Position numbers and translations under genes: made by a program. A stretch of DNA of 24,327 nucleotides, from the IMG/VR virus record IMGVR_UViG_3300008266_000782, positions 1-24,327 of that record; one strand, written 5' to 3'. Within the stretch, counting starts at the first letter, position 1, and every line of letters begins with the position of its first letter. This DNA comes from a virus. Positions 12,559 through 19,427 of the stretch are shown here, piece by piece. A model generated the notes under the pieces. It did not search any database. It was not told the origin of the DNA and worked only from the letters and a program-made list of their open reading frames with translations.

Positions 12559-12634
12559 CACCCAGTCCGAGCCAATTGGATAGGACGGCTACTGCTGCTG
12601 CAGGGCGATGCGGGTTCGAATCCCGTCTGGGTGC
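12559..12634 (+). tRNA. tRNA-like element, degenerate
   Basis: A 7-bp acceptor stem (CACCCAG 12559-12565 with CTGGGTG 12627-12633), a textbook T-arm (GCGGG-TTCGAAT-CCCGT at 12610-12626) and a D-loop-like AATTGGATA are present in tRNA order over 76 nt. The D-arm has about two extra bases and only a shifted TCC/GGA stem. No 5-bp anticodon stem with a 7-nt loop can be drawn; CTGC-TGCT-GCAG sits there instead. No CCA is encoded. It may be a decayed tRNA, a tRNA-like end of the upstream RNA or an attachment-site remnant. No amino acid is assigned. Confidence 0.45.
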
Positions 12635-12635
12635 T

Positions 12636-12806
12636 ATGAAACCTCGTTACTTGTGGCACCTGTGGGCAAAAGCCCTTGGAGAAAAAACAGGACGCACTGC
12701 CTCTGAAGCTGATCAAGTTGCTGTTATCCGCTCCATAATTTTCTTTACTTATTTCTTAACCAACTGTTTCATTGTGGCTGGTGTTATTCGCCACTGGAAC
12801 AATTGA
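12636..12806 (+). CDS. conserved cyanophage membrane protein (56 aa)
   Basis: A 56-aa protein MKPRYLWHLWAKALGEK..., then a membrane segment at about 33-50 (IIFFTYFLTNCFIVAGV) and RHWNN. I recall very similar short proteins from several cyanophages, function unknown. The in-frame upstream extension to 12492 reads through the tRNA-like element and is rejected. The ATG begins 1 nt after the tRNA-like element ends, with no ribosome site, so processing of the RNA could yield a nearly leaderless message. Confidence 0.75.
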   Translation: MKPRYLWHLWAKALGEKTGRTASEADQVAVIRSIIFFTYFLTNCFIVAGVIRHWNN

Positions 12807-12895
12807 GTCTCAAATAAGACTTAACACTTTCTCCCTACCCTCCCTAGTCACCAACAAAAGAATCCGCTAATCTTGGTCCGGCCTCCCGCTTGCAC

Positions 12896-13219
12896 ATGAC
12901 TGAGTTTTACTACAAGGATTACGACGATTACTTTGAGATTTTTGTTGAGCATTCTAAAAAGATTGCTGAAATGATGTCACAACTCAACTACCAAATTACT
13001 GAGTTTGGTTTAGAGCCAGTGTCTAGCTACAAGTTGTTTCGCATGACACTGGATTTGCTTTATCATGCAGATCAAACTTATAAGATTGAGAAAGATATTC
13101 CTAACAAATATGACCTGTTAGCTTTCCCTTCTTCCAATGAAATGCTTAATTCAATGCGATCTGTCCTTAAGGAAGAACTTGATCGGTACTTGGGATCTAG
13201 CGATGCAACCAACCAATGA
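12896..13219 (+). CDS. hypothetical acidic helical protein (107 aa)
   Basis: A 107-aa protein starting MTEFYYKDYDDYFEIF; ATG 12896 is chosen over a TTG 6 bp earlier. It is acidic and helical throughout (VEHSKKIAEMMSQLNYQI, MLNSMRSVLKEELDRYL), without membrane segments or known motifs. Its end overlaps the start of the AbrB-like gene by 17 bp. The upstream gap 12807-12895 contains only a small AGTCT/AGACT hairpin and no clear promoter. Confidence 0.65.
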   Translation: MTEFYYKDYDDYFEIFVEHSKKIAEMMSQLNYQITEFGLEPVSSYKLFRMTLDLLYHADQTYKIEKDIPNKYDLLAFPSSNEMLNSMRSVLKEELDRYLGSSDATNQ

Positions 13220-13388
13220 AACAACCAAGTCCTGGTTCTGTGATGTTGATGAGGATGGTGTTCTCACCTTCCCCGATGAACTCTGGCAGCTCCTGGGCTG
13301 GAAAGAAGGAGATGAAATTGAATTTGTTGATCAAGAAGATGGTTCATTTATTCTTCGAAAAGTAGAGGAAGATGATCAAGATAGTTAA
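13203..13388 (+). CDS. AbrB/SpoVT-like swapped-hairpin protein
   Basis: A 61-aa protein with DEDGVLTFPDELWQLLGW followed by KEGDEIEFVDQEDGSFILRK, the beta-loop-helix-beta order of the AbrB/MazE swapped-hairpin DNA-binding fold; phage members often keep GVLTFPDEL and a LGW-KEGD turn. Members bind DNA as dimers or act as antitoxins. Start ATG 13203 lies inside the previous gene. It is a plausible regulator or antitoxin-like repressor; no toxin partner is obvious. Confidence 0.75.
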   Translation: MQPTNETTKSWFCDVDEDGVLTFPDELWQLLGWKEGDEIEFVDQEDGSFILRKVEEDDQDS

Positions 13389-13557
13389 AGATAAGTTAAT
13401 TCGTAGGTTGAATGTACACCTGGTGTCTCACATTGGGGCACCAGAGTCTTCAACTGATTGGGTTAACGGTTATCAACAAGCTATCAACGATGTTGAAAAG
13501 TTTCTTGCTCAACTTGAAGTTTACGAACCTTACACAGAATGCGACTCTCAGAACTGA
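13372..13557 (+). CDS. hypothetical protein (61 aa)
   Basis: A 61-aa protein MIKIVKDKLIRRLNVHLVSH, then GAPESSTDWVNGYQQAINDV and a helix EKFLAQLEVYEPY. The WxxGYxxAIxDVxxFL pattern is common in small phage proteins predicted to bind DNA or partner proteins, function unknown. It overlaps the AbrB-like gene by 17 bp and the next gene by 19 bp, so the start is decided by the overlap chain. Confidence 0.6.
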   Translation: MIKIVKDKLIRRLNVHLVSHIGAPESSTDWVNGYQQAINDVEKFLAQLEVYEPYTECDSQN

Positions 13558-13907
13558 TTAATCAGCTGCAACGCTTGCATGATCTGTATCCACAGATTGA
13601 TCCTCATGTTTTAGTAACTGAAACAGCTTATTCTTCATGGGATATTAATAAAACAGATCCTCAATTTTTTTGTCGAGAGTTTAATCCAACTTGTTTTGAA
13701 ATCAGAACAGTTGTACATCTTCCATCAGAAAGTTTGTTCTCTGAAAGAGGTCCCTATGTAAATATCTTCTATGAAGGAGATGTTATTCACAGCCCAGAAG
13801 ACTTCTGGAAAAACAATCACTTTGAACAACATGCAAACAAACAATCTGGATGCACTGATTCAAGCAGCTGCACAACAACAGACACAGGAACTAAGATGGA
13901 TACATAA
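13539..13907 (+). CDS. hypothetical protein (122 aa)
   Basis: A 122-aa protein beginning MRLSELINQLQRLHDLYPQ, then a beta-rich region (VLVTETAYSSWDIN, TCFEIRTVVHLPSESL, VNIFYEGDVIHSPEDF). The N-terminal helix with L-x-Q-L-x-x-L is typical of small phage proteins of unknown role. The last ~25 residues are Thr/Ser/Cys-rich and are also the 5' end of the next overlapping gene, so the C-terminus is probably unstructured. Confidence 0.6.
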   Translation: MRLSELINQLQRLHDLYPQIDPHVLVTETAYSSWDINKTDPQFFCREFNPTCFEIRTVVHLPSESLFSERGPYVNIFYEGDVIHSPEDFWKNNHFEQHANKQSGCTDSSSCTTTDTGTKMDT

Positions 13908-14001
13908 CGTTTATCAGCAACGTCTTAAAGATTTGATGGAGATGAATGAACGTTATCAAGAATATCTTTTAAGCAAAGATGCCAATTTACGCAATGGTTG
14001 A
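13831..14001 (+). CDS. helical protein (56 aa)
   Basis: A 56-aa protein from ATG 13831: MQTNNLDALIQAAAQQQTQE, then a long helix (VYQQRLKDLMEMNERYQEYL) and ANLRNG. It is predicted to be a coiled coil. It overlaps the previous gene by 77 bp; the shared DNA encodes the low-complexity tail of that protein. No in-frame ATG closer to the overlap is better placed. No family recognised. Confidence 0.55.
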   Translation: MQTNNLDALIQAAAQQQTQELRWIHNVYQQRLKDLMEMNERYQEYLLSKDANLRNG

Positions 14002-14206
14002 TCTCCAGCAACCTGATTGGGTTTGCCGTGAGTGTGGCCGCCAGTGGGGGCTCTGGTGGGATCAAGATCGGTACAAAGGTCCTGCTAAACACTGCGCTAC
14101 ATTTCATTCAGGAACCTGTGGTGTCTGCAAGAAAAAAGCAGGTGTTACTGAAGCCCGTGACTATGGCTATTTAAGAGAAGGATGGCATAAACCTTTGGTA
14201 GAGTAG
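13979..14206 (+). CDS. small zinc-ribbon phage protein (75 aa)
   Basis: A 75-aa protein with C16-x2-C19 (WVCRECG) and H43...C47-x2-C50 (TFHSGTCGVCKKK), then VTEARDYGYL. The CxxC...H...CxxC plus a V-T-E-x-R-D-x-G-Y-L end matches a short zinc-binding phage family I recall (GTCDVCG...VTEPRDFGYL), function unknown. It overlaps the previous gene by 23 bp. An alternative ATG at 13994 would drop five residues without losing the metal ligands. Confidence 0.75.
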   Translation: MPIYAMVDLQQPDWVCRECGRQWGLWWDQDRYKGPAKHCATFHSGTCGVCKKKAGVTEARDYGYLREGWHKPLVE

Positions 14207-14232
14207 TTGAATATATCTTTAGTTCTAGCGTC

Positions 14233-14598
14233 ATGAAGCAAGGGTTTATTGCTCAAAAAATTGCCGAGCGTAAAGCTGCAGCTGCTGCCAAAGAAAAAGG
14301 TGCGCCTGAGAAAAAAGAAAAAGCTAAAACTTTCTTGAAGGAAAAAGCTAAGAAGATGGCTGAAAAACCAGGTCAGCCTCCTGCTCGTAACAAGCCTAGC
14401 GCAACTAAAGAAATTATGAAGAGCAAGGCGCCAAAGGAAGAGAAAAAGAAAATGGTAATGGCCGAAGCTCGTAAAAAAGTAGGCGTTAACGAAGAAAAAC
14501 GCGCTCAGTTTAAGGAACGTGCTAAGCAGTCCCAAGCTAAGCGTATGGTTGATAGACAGAAAAAATCCGGTATGAAGGGTAAAACACCTGTTGCATAA
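14233..14598 (+). CDS. histone-H1-like Lys/Ala-rich protein (121 aa)
   Basis: A 121-aa protein with about one third Lys plus Arg and many Ala: AERKAAAAAKEKGAPEKK, then KAKTFLKEKAKKMAEK and ERAKQSQAKRMVDRQKK. The simple, repeated basic/alanine pattern resembles bacterial H1-like or nucleoid proteins, so DNA condensation or virion DNA packing is likely but not shown. No signal peptide. It is separated from the zinc-ribbon gene by 26 bp that may hold a weak promoter. Confidence 0.65.
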   Translation: MKQGFIAQKIAERKAAAAAKEKGAPEKKEKAKTFLKEKAKKMAEKPGQPPARNKPSATKEIMKSKAPKEEKKKMVMAEARKKVGVNEEKRAQFKERAKQSQAKRMVDRQKKSGMKGKTPVA

Positions 14599-14626
14599 TT
14601 GCACTGGGTATAAAACCTGTTAATTT
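14599..14626 (+). promoter_or_regulatory. promoter before the 78-aa gene
   Basis: TTGCAC (14599-14604), a 16-bp spacer, then TAATTT (14621-14626), ending 22 bp before ATG 14649. The 16-bp spacing matches the twin promoters at 10189-10263. Support is moderate because both boxes have mismatches. Confidence 0.45.
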
Positions 14627-14648
14627 AGTGCTGTAAGCTCCATTTCAT

Positions 14649-14885
14649 ATGGCTCGCAGCACTAAACAAACACGCTTTAAAGGTAAACCCTCAGAAATCT
14701 TGGACCCTGTTGAGTTCGAGGGTTATACCATTCAGTCTTTGCGCCACGGGGTAACCGGTCATGTTCTCTATCGCTATCCCAGCGAAGAGTATGACTGGGA
14801 ACCCTGCTGGGGTATGGACCTTGAAACAGCTAAAAAATCTGTACTGCGCTGCAAAGACGCAGAACAACTACAATCAAAAGCATAA
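14649..14885 (+). CDS. hypothetical protein (78 aa)
   Basis: A 78-aa protein: MARSTKQTRFKGKPSEILDP, a central beta region (YTIQSLRHGVTGHVLYRYPS) with aromatic WEPCWGMDLETAKK and a short helical end. It looks like a small alpha/beta domain. I do not recognise a family. It is the first gene after the 14599-14626 promoter and is followed 11 bp later by the winged-helix gene. Confidence 0.6.
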   Translation: MARSTKQTRFKGKPSEILDPVEFEGYTIQSLRHGVTGHVLYRYPSEEYDWEPCWGMDLETAKKSVLRCKDAEQLQSKA

Positions 14886-14896
14886 ATAGTGTTGTC

Positions 14897-15157
14897 ATGG
14901 GACCAGTTAAGAACGACCTGATGGATGACCTTGCATGGTCCATCTATGAGTACTTAGTTGATGAGTCAACCAAGTACGAGGGTTCTTTGCTGGTCCTCAT
15001 GCCAATCACTAAGATTGCTAAACAATTTGAACGCAATCATCGGACTGTAACCAGGCGGTTAAGTGCGTTAAAAAATGAAGGGTTAATTACTCCTATCATC
15101 AAAAAAGACTATGTAACACTTTATAGTGTTGCTGATGCGGAGAGTCCCGATGAATGA
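14897..15157 (+). CDS. winged-helix DNA-binding protein (86 aa)
   Basis: An 86-aa protein with a helix-turn-helix at about 36-60: ITKIAKQFERNHRTVTRRL followed by SALKNEGLI and a beta wing (VTLYSV). The recognition helix HRTVTRRL is typical of winged-helix regulators. It is a good candidate for a phage transcription regulator, possibly of the 10216-10231 operator. The stop overlaps the next start by 8 bp. Confidence 0.7.
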   Translation: MGPVKNDLMDDLAWSIYEYLVDESTKYEGSLLVLMPITKIAKQFERNHRTVTRRLSALKNEGLITPIIKKDYVTLYSVADAESPDE

Positions 15158-15443
15158 ACGAGAACATAACCAACTCACTGATCTCACCTTTCTACTAGGT
15201 AGCTTCACTGACAATGGCCGCTCGCTTCGATCCTTCGTGAACCACCCTCAAGAACTGGCTATCACCATCTTGGTTACTGGCTTACTGTCTAACTCCAGGT
15301 GGGCCATGGATCCTGAAGATGCCATCAAGACTGCTTTTGTGATCCATGAGCAGATTCAGAAGGAGGTTCAGAACTACCAGTCGCTCAAGTTTGTCAACAA
15401 TGTTGAGAACTGCTTTCGTAAGCCGGAGTTGACAGAGGAATGA
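15150..15443 (+). CDS. hypothetical helical protein (97 aa)
   Basis: A 97-aa protein from ATG 15150: MNEREHNQLTDLTFLLGSFT, then helical segments (ELAITILVTGLLSNS, AIKTAFVIHEQIQKEV). The middle helix is hydrophobic but short of a certain membrane span. In-frame upstream ATGs reach back into the winged-helix gene and are less likely. The final ATGA overlaps the next gene start. Function unknown. Confidence 0.6.
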   Translation: MNEREHNQLTDLTFLLGSFTDNGRSLRSFVNHPQELAITILVTGLLSNSRWAMDPEDAIKTAFVIHEQIQKEVQNYQSLKFVNNVENCFRKPELTEE

Positions 15444-15700
15444 AGAAGAAACTTTCTTATGCACCTCTTTACTACTTTGATGTAGAAAGCGAGTGGGGGC
15501 ACCTAAGAGTTGGTCCTCTCCTTATTCATTGGTTTAACTCCAGTACAGAGCACGATTCCTGGGGTAGCTGCGATATCACCTGGGATCTTAAGCATTCTTT
15601 TCTTTTCTGTTTCAATGAGCTGCGTCAGCGGTTTGAATTCAGTCACCGCATCATTGATCCCGACATCCGCAGGGTCATGAAGGGAGTTCAGCACTTCTAA
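15440..15700 (+). CDS. hypothetical protein (86 aa)
   Basis: An 86-aa basic, aromatic protein: MKKKLSYAPLYYFDVESEWG, then HLRVGPLLIHWFNSS, CDITWDLKHSFLFCFNE and a C-terminal helix (PDIRRVMKGVQHF). The start is fixed by an ATGA overlap with the gene upstream, with GAGG about 6 nt before it. No family recognised. It is the last small gene before the nuclease; the 47-bp gap after it holds only a weak GCAAA/TTTGC repeat. Confidence 0.6.
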   Translation: MKKKLSYAPLYYFDVESEWGHLRVGPLLIHWFNSSTEHDSWGSCDITWDLKHSFLFCFNELRQRFEFSHRIIDPDIRRVMKGVQHF

Positions 15701-15747
15701 TTCCTTGCAAACACTCGGGTTTTTGCTACGTTGTAGGGACTTGAGCT

Positions 15748-16674
15748 GTGCTTGTGCCTGCTGTCCTGGATGAAATTTGTGCAGACGTTCGCGTTATAGA
15801 AGAACTAGAGCGCAAGATTTATACGCCGTACTCTAAAACTGCATCGTATGAGCAGTTCTTGGATTACCGCTCGGAAGGGGATACCCGATTAACCATTAAT
15901 GGAAGTCGCCATTATAAGACTCCTTATGGTGCACTGCCTTCTGTTACTACTATCCTGTCTGCTACCAGTGGGAATAAGGCAGCACTTGAACGGTGGGCAA
16001 AGAAGAATCCGGGTGGACGAGAAGCTGCTGCAGCTCGTGGTACCCGTGTTCACTCCTTGATGGAGGAGTATCTGCTGGGTATCAACAAAGATCCGCAGAT
16101 TGATGATGAGGAGATTGCTGCGTTTTGGTCTGGTCTTCCTGAGAAGCTGGACAAACTAGAACGTGTGATGTGGGCTGAAAATCCTGCCAACCCTGACGAT
16201 TTCAGTTGGACCATGGGTGGTGACGGGATTAGTCGAGTTTGGCACCCAGGAACACACGAAACAGAAACGTGGGGCTGGGCTGGAGCACCAGATATCGTGG
16301 CAGAGTACAAAGGAAAGGTGGTTCTTGGTGACCTTAAAACCAGTAATGGCTTGTACTTCAGTCGTTGGCCAGGACCTGAAACCCTAAAGAGTGAGTATGG
16401 AATGAAGCGTGCTGGCTTCATGAAGTATCAAAAATGCATGATGCAGATGGGTGCCTACGCCATGGCGCTGGAGCACACGGTGGGTATCGTTCCAGAAATC
16501 ATGATGATTTTTGTGGCTACTCGGGAACGTTCTCAGGTGTTTGCGGTGCAGGGCGGCACCATCGAGAAGTACAAGAACAAGTGGCTAGATGCCGTAAACA
16601 AGTATTACTCTGAGATTCTTCCGTCTCTTAATAAGACTGAGATTGATATGGATGTGGTCGACGGCGACGCCTGA
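15748..16674 (+). CDS. RecB/Cas4-like PD-(D/E)XK exonuclease
   Basis: A 308-aa nuclease. Ligands in order: H102 in ARGTRVHSLMEEYL, D182 in GAPDIV, D195-x-K197 in LGDLKTS, and Q233...Y237 in MQMGAYA, the H...D...DxK...QxxxY set of the RecB-like PD-(D/E)XK superfamily. It probably processes phage DNA ends during recombination, replication or packaging. The start is GTG 15748 (GTG 15754 is possible); no in-frame ATG occurs before residue 105. AGGGA 9-13 nt upstream is a weak ribosome site. Confidence 0.85.
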   Translation: MLVPAVLDEICADVRVIEELERKIYTPYSKTASYEQFLDYRSEGDTRLTINGSRHYKTPYGALPSVTTILSATSGNKAALERWAKKNPGGREAAAARGTRVHSLMEEYLLGINKDPQIDDEEIAAFWSGLPEKLDKLERVMWAENPANPDDFSWTMGGDGISRVWHPGTHETETWGWAGAPDIVAEYKGKVVLGDLKTSNGLYFSRWPGPETLKSEYGMKRAGFMKYQKCMMQMGAYAMALEHTVGIVPEIMMIFVATRERSQVFAVQGGTIEKYKNKWLDAVNKYYSEILPSLNKTEIDMDVVDGDA

Positions 16675-16730
16675 GTGCAGGTGTCTGCCCCGTAAATTAA
16701 AGATACGAAGAAAAACGGTGGATCCTATGG

Positions 16731-16750
16731 GCGGTGCAGTAAAACACCGC
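16731..16750 (+). other. hairpin upstream of the primase-helicase
   Basis: GCGGTG (16731-16736) pairs with CACCGC (16745-16750) around an 8-nt loop, 44 bp before the GTG start. It may shape the leader of the large gene. A 34-residue ORF (16727-16831) overlaps it but is not convincing. Confidence 0.35.
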
Positions 16751-16793
16751 TACGCTGGCTCCGTCGTCTTCTCCCGATCTGCAATAAAACAAC

Positions 16794-19409
16794 GTGACGA
16801 CTGCTACTCCAGAACCCAAGCCCCCGCATAAGCACCTGTCTCCAGGGCAGATCAATCTTGATTTGATTCCTGTTGATTTCCCCCTAACCCCCTTGCAGGG
16901 GAAGAAAGCTTATCTTCCTGGCTGGACTAGCGATCCTAAAACTGTTAATGAAGTTCGTAAAGAATTAGAAGAAGGTCGAGCTACTGGTGTTGGCCTGTTG
17001 TGCGGCCAATGGAGCAATGACCTTGCACTAATCTTTGTTGATGTGGATGGAGAAGATGCCATCCCCGTCATCGAAGAGCTGGGTGGTGGTCCAATTGGTG
17101 AGATCTTTCCTCCCACACTGACCATTACCAGCGGGAAACCTGGGAAGTTTCGGATGTTGTTTCGGGTGCCGCCAGAGCGCATCCAACAACTACCCGATAA
17201 AGCAACCATTAAAGTTGATAAGGCGCCATGGGAAATCCTTTGGAGGTCCCGTCAAGGTGCATTGATGGGTGCTCACCCAGATACAGCTGGATATTCCACA
17301 ACACCGCATGGTGGATTTGAATATGCCAAACGGTTACCTGAAATGCCAGAGTGGCTTTATGAAGCGATTGCTCGTGCTTATCCCAGTAGCCGTTACCGCA
17401 AACGGAACTCTCCAGCAGGTGCTGTTGTTACGCAGAGCATCACACTAAACTACGATACGGACTCGAAATATCATCAAGAAACTGTTTTAGCGGAAGCTCT
17501 TGAGTACCTTTCTGCTTTATCAGAAGAACGAGCTGATGATTATGAAGAGTGGCTTGCCGTTGGCATGTCCCTCCATCAAATTGATGACTGTCTTCTAGAA
17601 GCATGGGTTGAATGGTCCTCTCAATCTGAGCATTTTGAAGACGGTGCTTGTGAACGCAAATGGTCTAGCTTTGAACGACTGCCTGGTGGTCCAAACCCTG
17701 ATGGTGCCAGGGGTTTAAAGACCCTTCGGGCTAAAGCAAAAGAAGATGGTTACATTGATATGGGAGGATTTGTTGTTCCTTCCATTGATACCATCAGGAA
17801 ACGGGCAGGCCTTGATGATGAAGGTGCTGCTGACCACGATGAAAGCAACCTGTTTGCTGAGATCTTTGGTGGTGCAGAGATGCCAGAAGATCTCTTTGGT
17901 GATGATGGTGAGCTAGACGTTGTTCGAATTCCAGGTCAACCATCTCTGCCAGGGGGTAAAAAGCAGAAGGGGGCAACACGTAATCCGCCTGCTTCTGAAA
18001 TTGCTAACTTCATCTCACCCATGTTCAATAAGAATGGGTGGCGATATGACCCTAGGTTTGATAGGTTTATGAAGTATGACCGCCAGCGCGGTGTGTGGAA
18101 TGAACAAGATCATACGAAAGATTTTAAGCATGAGGTCCAGTTTGTCCTCGGAAACGTTTCTCTCCCTGGCGGGTACACTTCTCATCTCGTTAATGATGTG
18201 TGTGCTCTGTTGGAGGGGCACCTCACCGAGTACCAATGGAATGATGATCCCTCGCGTCTTGCATTCCGTAACGGTGTCTACGATCTGGATACCAAAGAAT
18301 TTTTAGAGCACGATTCAGATCACTTCATTATTTGGGGTCTGGATATTGATTACATTCCAGAGGCTGATCCAGGTCCTATTACCGAGTGGCTCTATCGCAC
18401 TCAATACGGTGATGAGGCCAGGGTGAATGTACTGCGGGCATGGCTTAGGGCGTGTCTCGTGGGACGTGGTAACGAGATTCAACGCTTTTTTGAAGTGATC
18501 GGTCCAGGTGGTCGCGGTAAGTCCACCTTTGCCAACCTCTGCTGTGCCCTTGTTGGTAGTGGGAACTACGCTAGTACAACCCTCAACCAGCTGGAGCAAA
18601 GCCGCTTTGAGCTGTCCTCGATCAAGGGCAAGCGGCTGACGCTGATCAATGATTCTGAGCGTTATGGCGGTTCTGCCCAGACCTTTAAGGCGCTGACTGG
18701 CGGTGACTCGCTGCGCTACGAGGAGAAGCTGAAGCCTATTGGTGAACCATTTGTGTACACCGGTATGGTCATGGTGGTTGCTAATGAACCAATTCAAACC
18801 ACGGATAACACCAGTGGTTTAAGCCGCAGGCGCTTAACAATTGAGTTCAATAGGCCCTTATATGACCGCAATAGTGAAGCCAAGGACATGATCAAGATTG
18901 AACATGGCCGGGTCTCTGGTATCTGGAAAGATTACCTGCCGGGTCTTGTGAACTGGGTTATGGAAATGGATGAGCAAACTATGAGGCAGTATCTGTTGGA
19001 TACCAATGAAATGGTGCCAGCACTGCGCCGTGTTCGTAATAACATCCTTCTCAATAGCAATAACCTGATTGAATGGTTGCAATCAGAAGTTGTGCAGGCA
19101 GAGCATGTTACTGCTGTTGGTAAGAAGATTCCAAACGGTAATAAGGAAAGTAATGAGCGTTATGTCAACAGTAACTATCACCTATATCCCAGCTACTGTG
19201 AATATTGTGACGCCACGGGATCTAAAGCCGTGGGTCAGAAACGATTCATCAACTTGCTGCTTGATTGCTGCAAGAACCAGCTGGGATTAGATGAGGTTCG
19301 TACCTTCAGTAAAGGTGGTAAGCCCTTTGTGAAAGGGCTTGCTATCCGTAACTCTGATCAGAAGTTTAAGGATCTTCCTACCATCCTTCCTGAAGGTAAT
19401 GAACTATAG
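16794..19409 (+). CDS. PrimPol-SF3 primase-helicase
   Basis: An 871-aa bifunctional replication protein. The N-terminal prim-pol domain (about 1-195) has D83-x-D85 in IFVDVDGED and SGKPGKFRMLFR near 113. A helical primase C-terminal domain follows (about 230-320, EYLSALSEERADDYEEWLAV). The C-terminal D5/SF3 helicase has Walker A at 570-578 (GPGGRGKST), Walker B at LTLINDSE (D620, E622), the sensor N664 in VMVVANEP and the arginine finger SRRRL at 677-681. It would unwind DNA and make primers for the family A polymerase. Start GTG 16794; the preceding sequence has no strong ribosome site. Confidence 0.93.
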   Translation: MTTATPEPKPPHKHLSPGQINLDLIPVDFPLTPLQGKKAYLPGWTSDPKTVNEVRKELEEGRATGVGLLCGQWSNDLALIFVDVDGEDAIPVIEELGGGPIGEIFPPTLTITSGKPGKFRMLFRVPPERIQQLPDKATIKVDKAPWEILWRSRQGALMGAHPDTAGYSTTPHGGFEYAKRLPEMPEWLYEAIARAYPSSRYRKRNSPAGAVVTQSITLNYDTDSKYHQETVLAEALEYLSALSEERADDYEEWLAVGMSLHQIDDCLLEAWVEWSSQSEHFEDGACERKWSSFERLPGGPNPDGARGLKTLRAKAKEDGYIDMGGFVVPSIDTIRKRAGLDDEGAADHDESNLFAEIFGGAEMPEDLFGDDGELDVVRIPGQPSLPGGKKQKGATRNPPASEIANFISPMFNKNGWRYDPRFDRFMKYDRQRGVWNEQDHTKDFKHEVQFVLGNVSLPGGYTSHLVNDVCALLEGHLTEYQWNDDPSRLAFRNGVYDLDTKEFLEHDSDHFIIWGLDIDYIPEADPGPITEWLYRTQYGDEARVNVLRAWLRACLVGRGNEIQRFFEVIGPGGRGKSTFANLCCALVGSGNYASTTLNQLEQSRFELSSIKGKRLTLINDSERYGGSAQTFKALTGGDSLRYEEKLKPIGEPFVYTGMVMVVANEPIQTTDNTSGLSRRRLTIEFNRPLYDRNSEAKDMIKIEHGRVSGIWKDYLPGLVNWVMEMDEQTMRQYLLDTNEMVPALRRVRNNILLNSNNLIEWLQSEVVQAEHVTAVGKKIPNGNKESNERYVNSNYHLYPSYCEYCDATGSKAVGQKRFINLLLDCCKNQLGLDEVRTFSKGGKPFVKGLAIRNSDQKFKDLPTILPEGNEL

Positions 19410-19427
19410 AAATAGTAAAGAGTAGAA

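Noticed and set aside
12196-12634. tmRNA, RNase P RNA or a group I intron
   Set aside because: No tmRNA 5' end or tag frame, no RNase P GAGGAAAGUCC core and no convincing group I P7 element were seen; a two-exon tRNA with an intron could not be drawn either.
12559-12634. A normal functional tRNA with an assignable anticodon
   Set aside because: D-arm is overlong and no canonical anticodon stem-loop forms; called only tRNA-like.
12492-12635. N-terminal extension of the 56-aa membrane protein to 104 aa
   Set aside because: It would translate through the RNA region and the tRNA-like element; the recognised cyanophage family starts MKPRYLWHLWAK.
16727-16831. 34-residue ORF before the primase-helicase
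   Set aside because: Short, overlaps the next gene, atypical composition, no supporting context.
17794-18797. Minus-strand ORFs of 60-160 aa inside the primase-helicase
   Set aside because: They lie opposite Walker and helicase motifs that are clearly coding, so they are shadows.
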